The notes under the pieces: generated by a model
Database searches by the model: none
What the model was told of the DNA's origin: nothing
What the model saw: only the letters and a program-made list of their open reading frames with translations
Origin: Pontibacter silvestris
Lineage (GTDB): Bacteria > Bacteroidota > Bacteroidia > Cytophagales > Hymenobacteraceae
Length of the DNA: 64,000 bases
Direction: 5' to 3'
Assembly: GCF_020907275.1 (NCBI RefSeq)
Contig: NZ_JAJJWI010000009.1
Coordinates: 142,890 to 206,889, forward strand
Shown here: positions 28,284 to 36,396 of the stretch, piece by piece
Numbering within the stretch: the first letter of the stretch is position 1
Layout of the letters: each line of letters starts with the position of its first letter
Position numbers and translations under genes: made by a program

Positions 28284-28742
28284 ATGAAACGACACGAAAG
28301 TCTTATACCTATTTCCAGGCAACACCATGACGGGTTGCTTGCAGCACGACTGTTACAGCGGGAAGCTCCGGCTTATCATGGTCTGCCGACTACTCCTGCT
28401 GCAAAATGTAAGTATATGCAAATGTTTCTGGCCCGTCAGTTAAAGCCACATTTCTTATTGGAGGAAGAAACGGTGTTTATTTTTGCCCAGGATGCTTCGG
28501 AACAATTACAGCAGCAGGCAAAAAAGCTAGAAGCGGAGCACCGCCAACTGGAACAACTCATTACAGCCTTACCCCAGACTACTGCAGACGAACTGCAGGA
28601 TAAGCTACACGAAGTGGGGGTTCTTCTGGAGCAACATATCCGTCAGGAAGAGCGCCAGTTTTTCGAACAACTGCAACAGGAACTTCCGGAAGAAAGATTG
28701 GCCTCTCTGAAAGAGCAGGTAGAGCAGCATCGCTTATTGTGA
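28284..28742 (+). CDS. Hemerythrin-domain protein
   Basis: This 152-residue, mostly helical protein contains the four-helix hemerythrin pattern: QHHDGLLAARLL (two His), KPHFLLEEETVF (His and Glu), EAEHRQLE, and EQHIRQEERQFFEQLQ (His and two Glu). Such domains bind a di-iron centre and handle O2, NO or iron. There is no signal peptide. It starts six bases after the CorC-like gene, and its stop codon lies two bases from the stop of the convergent carbonic anhydrase-like gene, leaving no room for a terminator. Confidence 0.85.
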   Translation: MKRHESLIPISRQHHDGLLAARLLQREAPAYHGLPTTPAAKCKYMQMFLARQLKPHFLLEEETVFIFAQDASEQLQQQAKKLEAEHRQLEQLITALPQTTADELQDKLHEVGVLLEQHIRQEERQFFEQLQQELPEERLASLKEQVEQHRLL

Positions 28743-28744
28743 TG

Positions 28745-29263
28745 TTAGTCTCTGCCTGTGAACCAACCGCTGTACATAACATAGTTGTGAGCAAGCTTAT
28801 CCAGACCCTCCACCTGTTCCGGGTTTAGCTGCTTTACTTTCCGGGCCGGAATACCAGCATAAATCCATCCTGATTCGCATATAGTGTTCTCCAGTACAAT
28901 GGCTCCTGCAGCTATGATACAGTTCTTCTGCACTACAGCCTGGTCCATTACAATAGCTCCCATACCTATCAGTACATTATCTTCTATCGTGCAGCCATGC
29001 ATAATAGCTCTATGCCCGATAGAAACATTGTTCCCAATAGTGGTAGCTGCTTTCTCATAAGTACAGTGAATAACCACACCATCCTGAATATTGGTTTTAT
29101 CACCAATGCGGATGCTGTTTACATCGCCCCGAATAACTGCGTTAAACCAGACAGAGCAATCATTACCTAATACTACATTGCCCACAATAGTGGCATTTTC
29201 AGCAATAAAGCTACCATCACCCATCTGAGGCTTTATACCTTTTACCGAAAGAATAACTGGCAT
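28745..29263 (-). CDS. Gamma carbonic anhydrase-like hexapeptide protein
   Basis: The 172-residue protein is a left-handed beta-helix built from hexapeptide repeats such as AENATIVGNVVLGNDCSVWFNAVIRGD and IGNNVSIGHRAIMHGCTIEDNVLIGMGAIVMD. Conserved histidines (VIHCT, IGHRAIMHG) match the zinc ligands of gamma carbonic anhydrases of the PaaY/YrdA/CaiE type. The C-terminal helix (PEQVEGLDKLAHNYVMYSGWF) is also typical. True carbonic anhydrase activity is not certain in this subfamily. It is convergent with the hemerythrin gene. Confidence 0.88.
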   Translation of the reverse strand: MPVILSVKGIKPQMGDGSFIAENATIVGNVVLGNDCSVWFNAVIRGDVNSIRIGDKTNIQDGVVIHCTYEKAATTIGNNVSIGHRAIMHGCTIEDNVLIGMGAIVMDQAVVQKNCIIAAGAIVLENTICESGWIYAGIPARKVKQLNPEQVEGLDKLAHNYVMYSGWFTGRD

Positions 29264-29394
29264 TTTTATCTAAATTATAATCCTGAATTGAGGTGCAAAT
29301 ATAAACCTTTTACTATTTAAGGTGCATATTACAGTAAGCTACAGTTGTTAACTTATTTGCTGCTTTAACGAATAAACTACGTAAAACTTATATA

Positions 29395-30402
29395 TCAAAA
29401 TGGCAATAGTCTCTTCCAGGTACCTTTGTATAGGTTGTACTTTAATGTACTAGGCAGAGCTTTCCAGAAATATTTGTTTACTTCTACTCCAAAACTGGGC
29501 TGCATGTAGCAATTTATAGTACATCCCTCACAGGCAGTAAGCTTCCCCTCCTGCTGCTTCCACTCTTCTACCTCCTCACTTAAATATAAGTTGTACAAAT
29601 TAGCGTTAACAGGAAATGCTTTAGTGCCTAAGTGGTAACACGGCAGAACCAGCTCATTATGCGGGGAGATAGCCAAAGTAGTACTGGCAGCCTTACAAAT
29701 AGGATCGTTTATATGATTCCCTCCGTCGCGCCTTAGCTCTATAAACCCCTCATTCATATACACACTCTTACGTTTCCCAAATGCAGAGAGATAGCTTAGC
29801 TCTTCCTCCGTCAGCCTGTCACCTGTTTCAACAGCATTATATTCAAAGGCAGGGTTAATAATCAGCATCAGGTTATTCGGAAGTATTACCTGCTCATACA
29901 CGTCCTCCAGTTGCTTAAGGTTATGCTTGAACACAGTAAAAAGGATATCTGGCCGTTCCCCCAACTGCCGGGCCACCTTGATAGATTCCATTACAAAATC
30001 GTAGCAGGCGACTCCTCTGCCATTGTCGTGCTCCTCTTTATGAGCTGAATCCAGAGAAAAATGAAGCATATCTACATGCCCCTGCAGGCGCTTTGCCAGC
30101 TTGGGGTACAGCATGCCATTTGTAGTAAGCGTGGTGATGAAGCCCATTTTATGCGCCAGCTTCAGAAACTCATCTATCTGGCGATGCAAGAGTGGCTCCC
30201 CGCCTGTAAAGTCTATCACTTTCACCCCCAACCGTTTCAGGTCCAGCAGGTTCTGTTTTACATCTTTTAAAGTAATATAAGGCGACGGCTTTTCCCATAT
30301 GTCGCAGAAAGAGCAGCGCGCATTGCAGCGGTAAGTAACGTAATAGTTGCAAAGTACCGGTTTGGAAGTAAGGCGCATGCTTGGCAGAATATTATAGTCC
30401 AA
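29395..30402 (-). CDS. Radical SAM protein with C-terminal cysteine-rich region
   Basis: The 335-residue protein begins with the radical SAM cluster motif CNARCSFC (C26, C30, C33), which binds a [4Fe-4S] cluster and SAM. GGEPLLH is the SAM-binding motif, and TTNGMLY follows. The C-terminal third carries cysteines in INDPICKAAST, LPCYHLG and CEGCTINCYMQPSF, resembling a SPASM-like auxiliary-cluster domain. That places it near peptide- or cofactor-modifying enzymes (PqqE-like), but the substrate is unknown. It stands alone; no partner peptide gene is evident nearby, and the RidA gene on the other side is divergent. Confidence 0.8.
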   Translation of the reverse strand: MDYNILPSMRLTSKPVLCNYYVTYRCNARCSFCDIWEKPSPYITLKDVKQNLLDLKRLGVKVIDFTGGEPLLHRQIDEFLKLAHKMGFITTLTTNGMLYPKLAKRLQGHVDMLHFSLDSAHKEEHDNGRGVACYDFVMESIKVARQLGERPDILFTVFKHNLKQLEDVYEQVILPNNLMLIINPAFEYNAVETGDRLTEEELSYLSAFGKRKSVYMNEGFIELRRDGGNHINDPICKAASTTLAISPHNELVLPCYHLGTKAFPVNANLYNLYLSEEVEEWKQQEGKLTACEGCTINCYMQPSFGVEVNKYFWKALPSTLKYNLYKGTWKRLLPF

Positions 30403-30509
30403 AGTTAAATATTATGCATAAGTAAAAGTAATTTCTGGCAAATGAGCTTTACCTGTACAACTTATTTTGCTATAGTTCATATATTTGAGTTCCTATATAA
30501 CTTCTAACT

Positions 30510-30893
30510 ATGAAAAGACAAAACTTTTCTTCCGGTGCTGTATGGGAAGAAACAGTCGGCTATAGCCGTGCCGTACGTGTAGGTAACACCGTTGAAGTAG
30601 CTGGCACTACTGCTACCAACGGGGAGGAAATTATGGGCAAAGGCTGCGTCTACAAGCAAACCAGATATGTATTACTAAAAATTGAGAAAGCACTGCAACA
30701 AGCTGGTGCCACCTTACAAGATGTTGTTCGCACCCGTATCTTTGTCACCGATATTAGTCACTGGCAAGAGGTAGGCCGTACACATGGTGAGTTTTTCAGA
30801 ACAATAAAGCCAGCCTCCACTATGGTAGAAATAAAAGCTCTGATTCACCCGGACCTGCTTGTGGAGATAGAAGCTTCGGCCATTATAACGTAA
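30510..30893 (+). CDS. RidA/YjgF-family protein
   Basis: RidA proteins hydrolyse reactive enamine and imine intermediates. The 127-residue protein has the fold signatures VEVAGTTAT, LKIEKALQQAGATLQDVVRTRIFVTD and IHPDLLVEIEASAI. The usual catalytic arginine position, before V in VEIE, reads MVEIKAL, so enamine hydrolase activity is uncertain and it may belong to an Rid3-7-type group. A TATATTTG (30480-30487) looks like a -7 box 23 bases before the ATG, without a well-spaced -33 element. Confidence 0.8.
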   Translation: MKRQNFSSGAVWEETVGYSRAVRVGNTVEVAGTTATNGEEIMGKGCVYKQTRYVLLKIEKALQQAGATLQDVVRTRIFVTDISHWQEVGRTHGEFFRTIKPASTMVEIKALIHPDLLVEIEASAIIT

Positions 30894-31001
30894 TAAGCTA
30901 CTACCATACAAGACATTATCATTCCATTTTATTACTCTTAGAAAATAGTTTTCATCAATAAAACAACATACGAAGCCATTATACAGTTAGTGTAATAACG
31001 T

Positions 31002-31037
31002 GTACGAAAAAGATTACCTTATCTACTATTTTCGTAC
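31002..31037. promoter_or_regulatory. Inverted repeat upstream of the outer-membrane barrel gene
   Basis: GTACGAAAA (31002-31010) and TTTTCGTAC (31029-31037) form a perfect 9-base inverted repeat with an 18-base spacer, ending 51 bases before the ATG at 31088. A long spacer suggests two dimer half-sites or a leader hairpin. The regulator is unknown. Confidence 0.4.
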
Positions 31038-31087
31038 TAATACTAAGTTCCAGCTATAACTCAATACCTAATGTTAATAAAGAAACT

Positions 31088-31699
31088 ATGAAAAAAATAT
31101 TGCTTATCCTTACCATGATGCTGACCACTGGACTAGTGGCTAACGCACAATTTTTTACTGCAGGTGTTAAGGCAGGTGTCAGTTCCTCTAGCGTAGACAT
31201 AAAAGACCCAATTGGCACCGTAACCCAGTTTAAAGAATCTGAAAACATAGCAGGCTACCAAGTTGGAGCCTTTACAAGGTTTAAGGTTGGGAACCTTTTA
31301 TTACAACCGGAGGCTGCCTTTACTTATACAGGTGGCAAGGTAGAAGTAAACGATGACCCGAACACAACTAGCGTAGAGGTTCAGAAGTTTAAGTTTAATC
31401 GCTTAGATGTACCTATACTGCTTGGTTACAGCCTTTTTAGAGTAGTACGGGTAAGTGCAGGCCCTGTAGCCTCTATGGTGATATCAGGTAAGCTGGATGA
31501 TGACAAAATTGATGAATACCTTAATAATTCAGACTGGGGCTGGCAGGCTGGCCTAGGGGTTGATATAGGCAACATTACGGCTGATGTACGCTACGAACGC
31601 ATCAAAAGAAATTACACAGACAATGTGGACACTGGCTACGATATAACCAATGAGCAGGTAATTCTGAGCGTCGGTCTGAAGCTTTTCGGTAAAAATTAA
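31088..31699 (+). CDS. Outer-membrane beta-barrel protein (porin-like)
   Basis: The 203-residue protein has a signal peptide (KKILLILTMMLTTGLVANAQ) and an alternating hydrophobic/polar pattern with Gly and aromatic residues, as in the eight-stranded OMP_b-brl/PorT-like family: AGVKAGVSSSSVD, YQVGAFTRFKVGNLLLQPEAAFTYTGGKV and WGWQAGLGVDIGNITADVRYER. It ends VGLKLFGKN, a typical barrel end. No catalytic residues are seen. It is followed at once by a perfect 76-base palindrome that probably terminates transcription. Confidence 0.85.
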   Translation: MKKILLILTMMLTTGLVANAQFFTAGVKAGVSSSSVDIKDPIGTVTQFKESENIAGYQVGAFTRFKVGNLLLQPEAAFTYTGGKVEVNDDPNTTSVEVQKFKFNRLDVPILLGYSLFRVVRVSAGPVASMVISGKLDDDKIDEYLNNSDWGWQAGLGVDIGNITADVRYERIKRNYTDNVDTGYDITNEQVILSVGLKLFGKN

Positions 31700-31708
31700 A
31701 ACAACGCC

Positions 31709-31784
31709 AGCTTAAGTATAGTAAAAAAGAAAGAGCCTTTGCTACGCGTAGCAAAGGCTCTTTCTTTTTTACTATACTTAAGCT
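31709..31784. terminator. Perfect 76-base palindrome, probable terminator
   Basis: Every base from 31709 to 31746 pairs with its mirror at 31747-31784 with no mismatch and no loop other than the central ACGCGT. The stem core AAAGAGCCTTTGC/GCAAAGGCTCTTT with flanking A6/T6 tracts fits a bidirectional intrinsic terminator, but arms of 38 bases are longer than termination needs. It lies between two genes on the same strand (the barrel gene and the LD-carboxypeptidase gene). Confidence 0.85.
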
Positions 31785-31875
31785 AACCTACTAACAAAAC
31801 CTAAGCAGGACAAGTAGTATCTAAAACTTTACATAAAAAACTATAACTTCGCTTGTTGCCAAATTGCTTTAACAA

Positions 31876-32769
31876 ATGATTGCACCATTACAACAAGGAG
31901 ATAAAGTTGGCATTGTTGCCACTGCCCGAAAAATAAGCTTACCGGAAATAGCATTAGCCATTGAGACACTAAAAGCATGGGGCTTAGAAGTAGTAGTAGG
32001 GCAAACCATAGGAGCAAGCTATAACTATTTTTCCGGCGACGATGCCTTACGCCTGCAGGACCTTCAGCAAATGCTCGACAATACAGAAATAAAGGCTATT
32101 ATTTGCGCTCGTGGCGGCTATGGTACCACGCGCATTATTGATCAAGTCGATTTCAGCAACTTTAGAATAGCCCCAAAATGGATAGTTGGCTTCAGCGATG
32201 TAACTGCTCTTCACAGCCATGTACATACTTTTGGTATAGAGTCTGTTCATGCTACTATGCCTTTGCTTTTTGGAAAAGAGGGCTCCGAAGAAGCTAAAAA
32301 CACGCTGCGTTGTTTGCTGTTTGGGCAGGATGTAAGTTATACAGCGGCACCACATGTTTTTAACCGTACAGGCACTGCACAAGGGCAAATAGTAGGTGGT
32401 AACCTATCTATGCTGCACACCCTTACTGGCACCCGCTCCGATATCAGCACAGCAGGCAAAATATTATTTCTGGAAGATCTGGATGAGTACCTCTACCACA
32501 TAGACCGTATGATGGTGCACCTAGACCGTAGTGGTAAGCTGGGCCGGTTAGCTGGTTTAATTGTAGGCCACATGAGCGACATGCGCGATGCGACGCTTCC
32601 TTTCGGTAAAGATGCTTATGAGATTATTGCAGAACATACAGGTAAGTACACTTATCCTGTGTGCTTTGGTTTTCCGGTTGGTCATGAGCCTGATAATTTA
32701 GCTATAGCCTGCGGTAGGGAAGCCAGATTGACGGTAAGTGAGCGGGGGGTAACACTGGGCTATGTGTAG
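31876..32769 (+). CDS. ldcA: LD-carboxypeptidase, S66 family
   Basis: This family removes the terminal D-alanine from murein tetrapeptides (LdcA/MccF clan). The 297-residue protein shows the nucleophile motif GFSDVTA with S107, the ARGGYG segment of the N-terminal flavodoxin-like domain, and later DLDEYLYHIDRMMVHL (Glu) and GFPVGHEPDNLAI (His), which supply the other catalytic residues. There is no signal peptide, as for the cytoplasmic recycling enzyme. MccF-type immunity is the main alternative, but nothing nearby suggests a microcin. Confidence 0.9.
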   Translation: MIAPLQQGDKVGIVATARKISLPEIALAIETLKAWGLEVVVGQTIGASYNYFSGDDALRLQDLQQMLDNTEIKAIICARGGYGTTRIIDQVDFSNFRIAPKWIVGFSDVTALHSHVHTFGIESVHATMPLLFGKEGSEEAKNTLRCLLFGQDVSYTAAPHVFNRTGTAQGQIVGGNLSMLHTLTGTRSDISTAGKILFLEDLDEYLYHIDRMMVHLDRSGKLGRLAGLIVGHMSDMRDATLPFGKDAYEIIAEHTGKYTYPVCFGFPVGHEPDNLAIACGREARLTVSERGVTLGYV

Positions 32770-32910
32770 CTTTTTCAATCAGATATAATTTCTGAAGATC
32801 TTGATTTAAGATTTCAACAGTTTATAAAGATATTGAGGAGTAACGTCCGAAAACTGATAAAGAGTTGTAACGGTTAAACTGTTACTGTTTCACAGTTCCT
32901 ACGCAGCCTC

Positions 32911-33627
32911 CTAATCCACTCCTTTCTCCCGTACATCCTGATAATAATTACAGATCCTATTAAGCACACATTTCTCGCATGTAGGGCTATAAAAAGTACA
33001 GATGCGCTGCCCGTGCCAGAACAGGTGTTTATGAAAGTTAAATAACTCCTCGGCATCTTTGGGTAACATATCTAAAAGTACAGCATGGGCTTTATTAGCC
33101 GTAACCCTTGCCCCGATTAACCCCACCCGCTGGCTCACCCGAAACACATGCGTATCGACAGGCAACACAGGCTTCTTAAAGTTAAACAGTAATAACAACG
33201 TAGCTGTTTTCAGACCAACACCAGGTAGCCCTGTAAGCCATGCCATGGCCTCCTCCACAGGCATATCAGCTAAAAAATCTATGCTTATTTCGCCTCGCTC
33301 TTCTTTTATTGTACGCAATACCTGTTGTATCTGTGGTGCTTTCTGTCCAGGATAGCGTGTTGTTTGGATGGTATCAGCTAACTCATTTACATCAGCGTTC
33401 ATTACCCCCTCCCAATCACCAAAGTGCTCTAGCATAGTATAATAAGCCTTTTCTTCGTCAGCATGGTTCGTACGGTGTGAGAGCATGGTAGATATGAGCT
33501 CATGCATAGGAGCTCTGCGACTCTCTAACTTTAACCGCTTGTACTCTTTATTGAGCAACTCATGTGTCTGTAGCGATTTTTCTTCCGCAGGCAGCTCGTG
33601 CGCATTCATAGGCAACATAATTGACAA
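32911..33627 (-). CDS. Endonuclease III-like DNA glycosylase with [4Fe-4S] cluster
   Basis: The 238-residue protein belongs to the HhH-GPD base-excision family. A helix-hairpin-helix (LPGVGLKTATLLLL) carries the catalytic lysine, VDTHVFRV carries the catalytic aspartate, and CTFYSPTCEKCVLNRIC near the C-terminus forms the cluster motif Cx6Cx2Cx5C. It is slightly longer than typical Nth (about 210) because of an N-terminal extension of 25 residues. The likely target is oxidised pyrimidines. It stands alone, divergent from the MBL gene. Confidence 0.88.
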   Translation of the reverse strand: MSIMLPMNAHELPAEEKSLQTHELLNKEYKRLKLESRRAPMHELISTMLSHRTNHADEEKAYYTMLEHFGDWEGVMNADVNELADTIQTTRYPGQKAPQIQQVLRTIKEERGEISIDFLADMPVEEAMAWLTGLPGVGLKTATLLLLFNFKKPVLPVDTHVFRVSQRVGLIGARVTANKAHAVLLDMLPKDAEELFNFHKHLFWHGQRICTFYSPTCEKCVLNRICNYYQDVREKGVD

Positions 33628-33833
33628 AATAGCTTTTACGGCACATCAAATCAATCTGTTAGTTCCTCTACCAAAGAGCTTCGCCAATACGCTTCATAAC
33701 ACCAGCATAAAAGAAATCAATTAAATAAATATTGGTCCAAAAAATTAATAGAAACATAACTTTAAGCAAAACTATTTGCAATTATTAACGCTATATGATT
33801 GAACTCACTAACAGCCTATGTTGAAGTACGTGT

Positions 33834-34523
33834 ATGAATATTAAATTTTTAGGAACTGGCGGTGCCTTCGATACAGAATACCTGAACTCAGCAGCCATAC
33901 TTGAGTTTAGAGATATTAAACTCCTAATAGACTGTGGCTTTACTGTTTTCCCGAAGCTTATAGAGAAAAATCTGGTTCATGAGATTGATCATGTTATTCT
34001 CACGCATCTGCACAACGACCACAGCGGTAGTCTTGCGAACCTTTTGCTTTACAAAAGTATTATTCTAAAGAATGACCGGCTAAAAATACTGTATACTTCT
34101 GAACAGTTTAAGCAGCAGATCTATGATCTACTGGCAATTCAGCTAAAGTACCCGGATAAGTATGCAGAGTTTGTTCCGCTAGACCAGTTTGATGGTATTA
34201 TGGCTGTTGATACCTTTGGTTTGCATTCTGAAGGCTACCAGTCTTATGCCTATATTTTTGATAATGATTACCGTATTGTGTACTCCGGAGATTTAGGTAA
34301 ACCAGAAGAGCTGTTTAACCGCCTGGAGCGGCTTCCACAAAAAGAAACCTGTGTATTCCACGACATCACCTTTAGCCCGGACAATACAGGCCACACCTAT
34401 TATAAGAAGCTGCTGCCCTATATAAATGGCATTACGATGTACGGTTACCACTGCGACCCAACCCAAAACCCTGATGACAACCCAATAAGGCTCGTCTTCT
34501 TTCAACAGAACTTAATGGCATAA
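33834..34523 (+). CDS. MBL-fold metallo-hydrolase
   Basis: The 229-residue protein has a metallo-beta-lactamase fold: it opens MNIKFLGTGGAFD, has the metal motif THLHNDHSG, then YSGDLG, and YHCDPT near the C-terminus carries the last His. This is the pattern of RNase Z-like/phosphodiesterase-like hydrolases, but it lacks a clear exosite arm, so tRNase Z is not claimed. It is cytoplasmic. It lies 99 bases before a DUF2238 membrane protein gene, with no clear link. Confidence 0.8.
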   Translation: MNIKFLGTGGAFDTEYLNSAAILEFRDIKLLIDCGFTVFPKLIEKNLVHEIDHVILTHLHNDHSGSLANLLLYKSIILKNDRLKILYTSEQFKQQIYDLLAIQLKYPDKYAEFVPLDQFDGIMAVDTFGLHSEGYQSYAYIFDNDYRIVYSGDLGKPEELFNRLERLPQKETCVFHDITFSPDNTGHTYYKKLLPYINGITMYGYHCDPTQNPDDNPIRLVFFQQNLMA

Positions 34524-34622
34524 ACTTCATTTAGGTTTATAGCTAAATACCAGAACAAGAGCGCAAGTTTTGGGTTAAGATAACAGAACAAAAGCTGCCT
34601 GTCTGCAGTAATAAATGTCGCT

Positions 34623-35255
34623 ATGTTATCTAAGCCAAACGTCAAAATACCTTACCAACAAAAGCCACTGCATATTTTATATAGCGTCCTATTTATAGCT
34701 TTTTGGGTATATTCAGGCTTCACTACTCCTGACCTGGTAAACTGGCTAACGGAGAACACGCTGACGCTGTCACTAATTATCTTTATAGTGGCATTTTATA
34801 ACATCTTCCGTTTTTCTGATATTGCCTATACTTTAATTTTCCTGTTCCTGTTAATGCATGTGTACGGCAGCCAGTACCAGTATGCTGAAAATCCTTTCGG
34901 AGAATGGTTTAAGCAAACATATAACCTGCAGCGTAACCACTACGACCGACTGGTACACTTTGGTTTTGGTTTACTGCTGGCTTATCCTATGCATGAAGTA
35001 CTGGCTTATGGCTTTAAGGCACCTAGGCTTGTAAGCTACATTATGCCAGTCGAGCTCACAGTTTCACTTAGTGCTTTGTACGAAGTAGTAGAGTGGTTGG
35101 TGGCTGATATAGTTTATAACGGAGGAGAACAGGGCATGGACTTCCTAGGTATGCAAGGCGATATTTGGGATTCGCAAAAAGATATTGCCCTGGCTCTTGC
35201 TGGTAGCGTGCTCACTCTAACAACAGCTTTCCTGTTTCGCAAAAATAAATCTTAA
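34623..35255 (+). CDS. DUF2238 (YjdF-like) membrane protein
   Basis: The 210-residue protein has six predicted transmembrane helices and the family motif HYDRLVHFGFGLLLAYPMHEVLAYG, plus ELTVSLSALYEVVEWLVAD and the D-rich GMDFLGMQGDIWDSQKDI, which could bind a metal. DUF2238 proteins are of unknown function; YjdF is the E. coli member. The ATG at 34623 is well supported by the polar start. No terminator follows on its own strand. Confidence 0.85.
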   Translation: MLSKPNVKIPYQQKPLHILYSVLFIAFWVYSGFTTPDLVNWLTENTLTLSLIIFIVAFYNIFRFSDIAYTLIFLFLLMHVYGSQYQYAENPFGEWFKQTYNLQRNHYDRLVHFGFGLLLAYPMHEVLAYGFKAPRLVSYIMPVELTVSLSALYEVVEWLVADIVYNGGEQGMDFLGMQGDIWDSQKDIALALAGSVLTLTTAFLFRKNKS

Positions 35256-35305
35256 GCACTTAACTTTTTATTGGAGCATTTAGCACCTCCGATAAAGAAT
35301 TAAAC

Positions 35306-35346
35306 ATAAAAAACCCAGCCGCACGACATGTACGGCTGGGTAAAAA
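35306..35346 (-). terminator. Terminator of the first OmpA lipoprotein gene
   Basis: ACCCAGCCG (35313-35321) and CGGCTGGGT (35333-35341) form a 9-base stem with an 11-base loop. The A6 run at 35307-35313 becomes a U-tract on the minus strand, so it ends the gene at 35383. Confidence 0.88.
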
Positions 35347-35382
35347 TCACCATTATTAACTACCTACTAAAAAAGTTCTTTA

Positions 35383-36057
35383 TTATAAGTCACCTCGCTC
35401 GGCAGCTTTCTTCATCTCTTCGTTTGCAAAAATTGCAATCTCTACACGGCGGTTTTGCTGGCGACCAGCAGCAGTACTGTTGTCAGCAACTGGCTGGTCG
35501 AAAGCATAGCCTTTTGTTGTCATACGGCTACGATCTACACCCATAGAGGCAGCATAAGTTGCAACAGATTGCGCACGTCTTTCTGAAAGTGGCTGGTTTA
35601 TTTCTCTGGAGCCAGTATTGTCGGTATGCCCTTCTATAAGAATGTTTGTATCCGGATATTTTTGAAGCGTCTCAGCTAGTTGGGATATCTCTGTTTTGGC
35701 AGCAGGCTGTAGTTCAGCAGAGTTAGTGTTAAACAAAATTCCTGAATCAAACGTGATCTGAATACCTTCACCTACACGCTCAACAGTAGCATTTTCCAAA
35801 TCGCGTTGCAGTTCTTCTGCCTGCTTATCCATGTGGCGGCCAATAAGAGCACCAGCCGTACCACCCACGGCTGCACCAACAATAGCACCTGCAGCTGTGT
35901 TACCGGCAATCTTACCTACCACCCCTCCAAGCACTGCTCCACCACCAGCACCAATGGCACCACCCTTCGTAGTGCGACTAGCGTTACATGATGTAAAAAG
36001 TATGCCTACTACGGCGATAATTGACAAATAAATTTTTATGTTTTTCATAGTTATCAT
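35383..36057 (-). CDS. OmpA-family lipoprotein with glycine zipper, copy 1
   Basis: The 224-residue protein has a lipoprotein signal (IAVVGILFTSC), a glycine-zipper region of about 50 residues (GGAIGAGGGAVLGGVVGKIAGNTAAGAIVGAAVGG), and an OmpA peptidoglycan-binding domain (LIEGHTDNTGSREINQPLSERRAQSV and AFDQPVADNSTAAGRQQNRRVEI). The lipid anchor and the OmpA domain let it link outer membrane and cell wall. The start could be either ATG (36057 or 36048); both retain the signal. A close paralogue lies upstream at 36397-37161, a tandem duplication. A palindrome sits 18 bases ahead of its start. Confidence 0.93.
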   Translation of the reverse strand: MITMKNIKIYLSIIAVVGILFTSCNASRTTKGGAIGAGGGAVLGGVVGKIAGNTAAGAIVGAAVGGTAGALIGRHMDKQAEELQRDLENATVERVGEGIQITFDSGILFNTNSAELQPAAKTEISQLAETLQKYPDTNILIEGHTDNTGSREINQPLSERRAQSVATYAASMGVDRSRMTTKGYAFDQPVADNSTAAGRQQNRRVEIAIFANEEMKKAAERGDL

Positions 36058-36074
36058 CTTTGTTGTTGTGTTTT

Positions 36075-36090
36075 AGAACTTATAAGTTCT
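36075..36090. promoter_or_regulatory. 16-base perfect palindrome upstream of the OmpA copy 1 gene
   Basis: AGAACTTATAAGTTCT is a perfect palindrome 17 bases from the start codon. The half-site AGAACTTA recurs at 36107-36114, so a dimeric regulator could bind here. No regulator is named. Confidence 0.4.
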
Positions 36091-36320
36091 GTGGATAATA
36101 CTGCTAAGAACTTAAAATGTTTTAGTTGATTTTTGTTAGTTGATACATTTTTCTCTTAATGAAATCATGTAAAGCAGCAGCTTCAGATAGGCTGATAGCT
36201 TTTTATATTATTGATTTCATATACTTAAACGGCTACTATATTCATCAGGTTTTTAGCACAACTTTTCTTACAATATTTCCCGGAAAGAGTACAACAACAA
36301 ACCAAACCCAAATAAAACAG

Positions 36321-36353
36321 GAGGGCCTGTTCCTCAGCGAGAAACAGGCCCTC
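36321..36353 (-). terminator. Terminator of the second OmpA lipoprotein gene
   Basis: GAGGGCCTGTT (36321-36331) pairs with AACAGGCCCTC (36343-36353), a perfect 11-base stem, with an A-rich side (36311-36320) that gives a U-tract on the minus strand. The other parts of the 339-base gap at 36058-36396 hold the palindrome above and no gene. Confidence 0.88.
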
Positions 36354-36396
36354 TTTGCACTTGCAAGCTTATTCTAAACAAGAGAAACTAATGCAA

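Noticed and set aside
31709..31784. Inverted repeat ends of an insertion sequence
   Set aside because: The arms are adjacent with no transposase between them.
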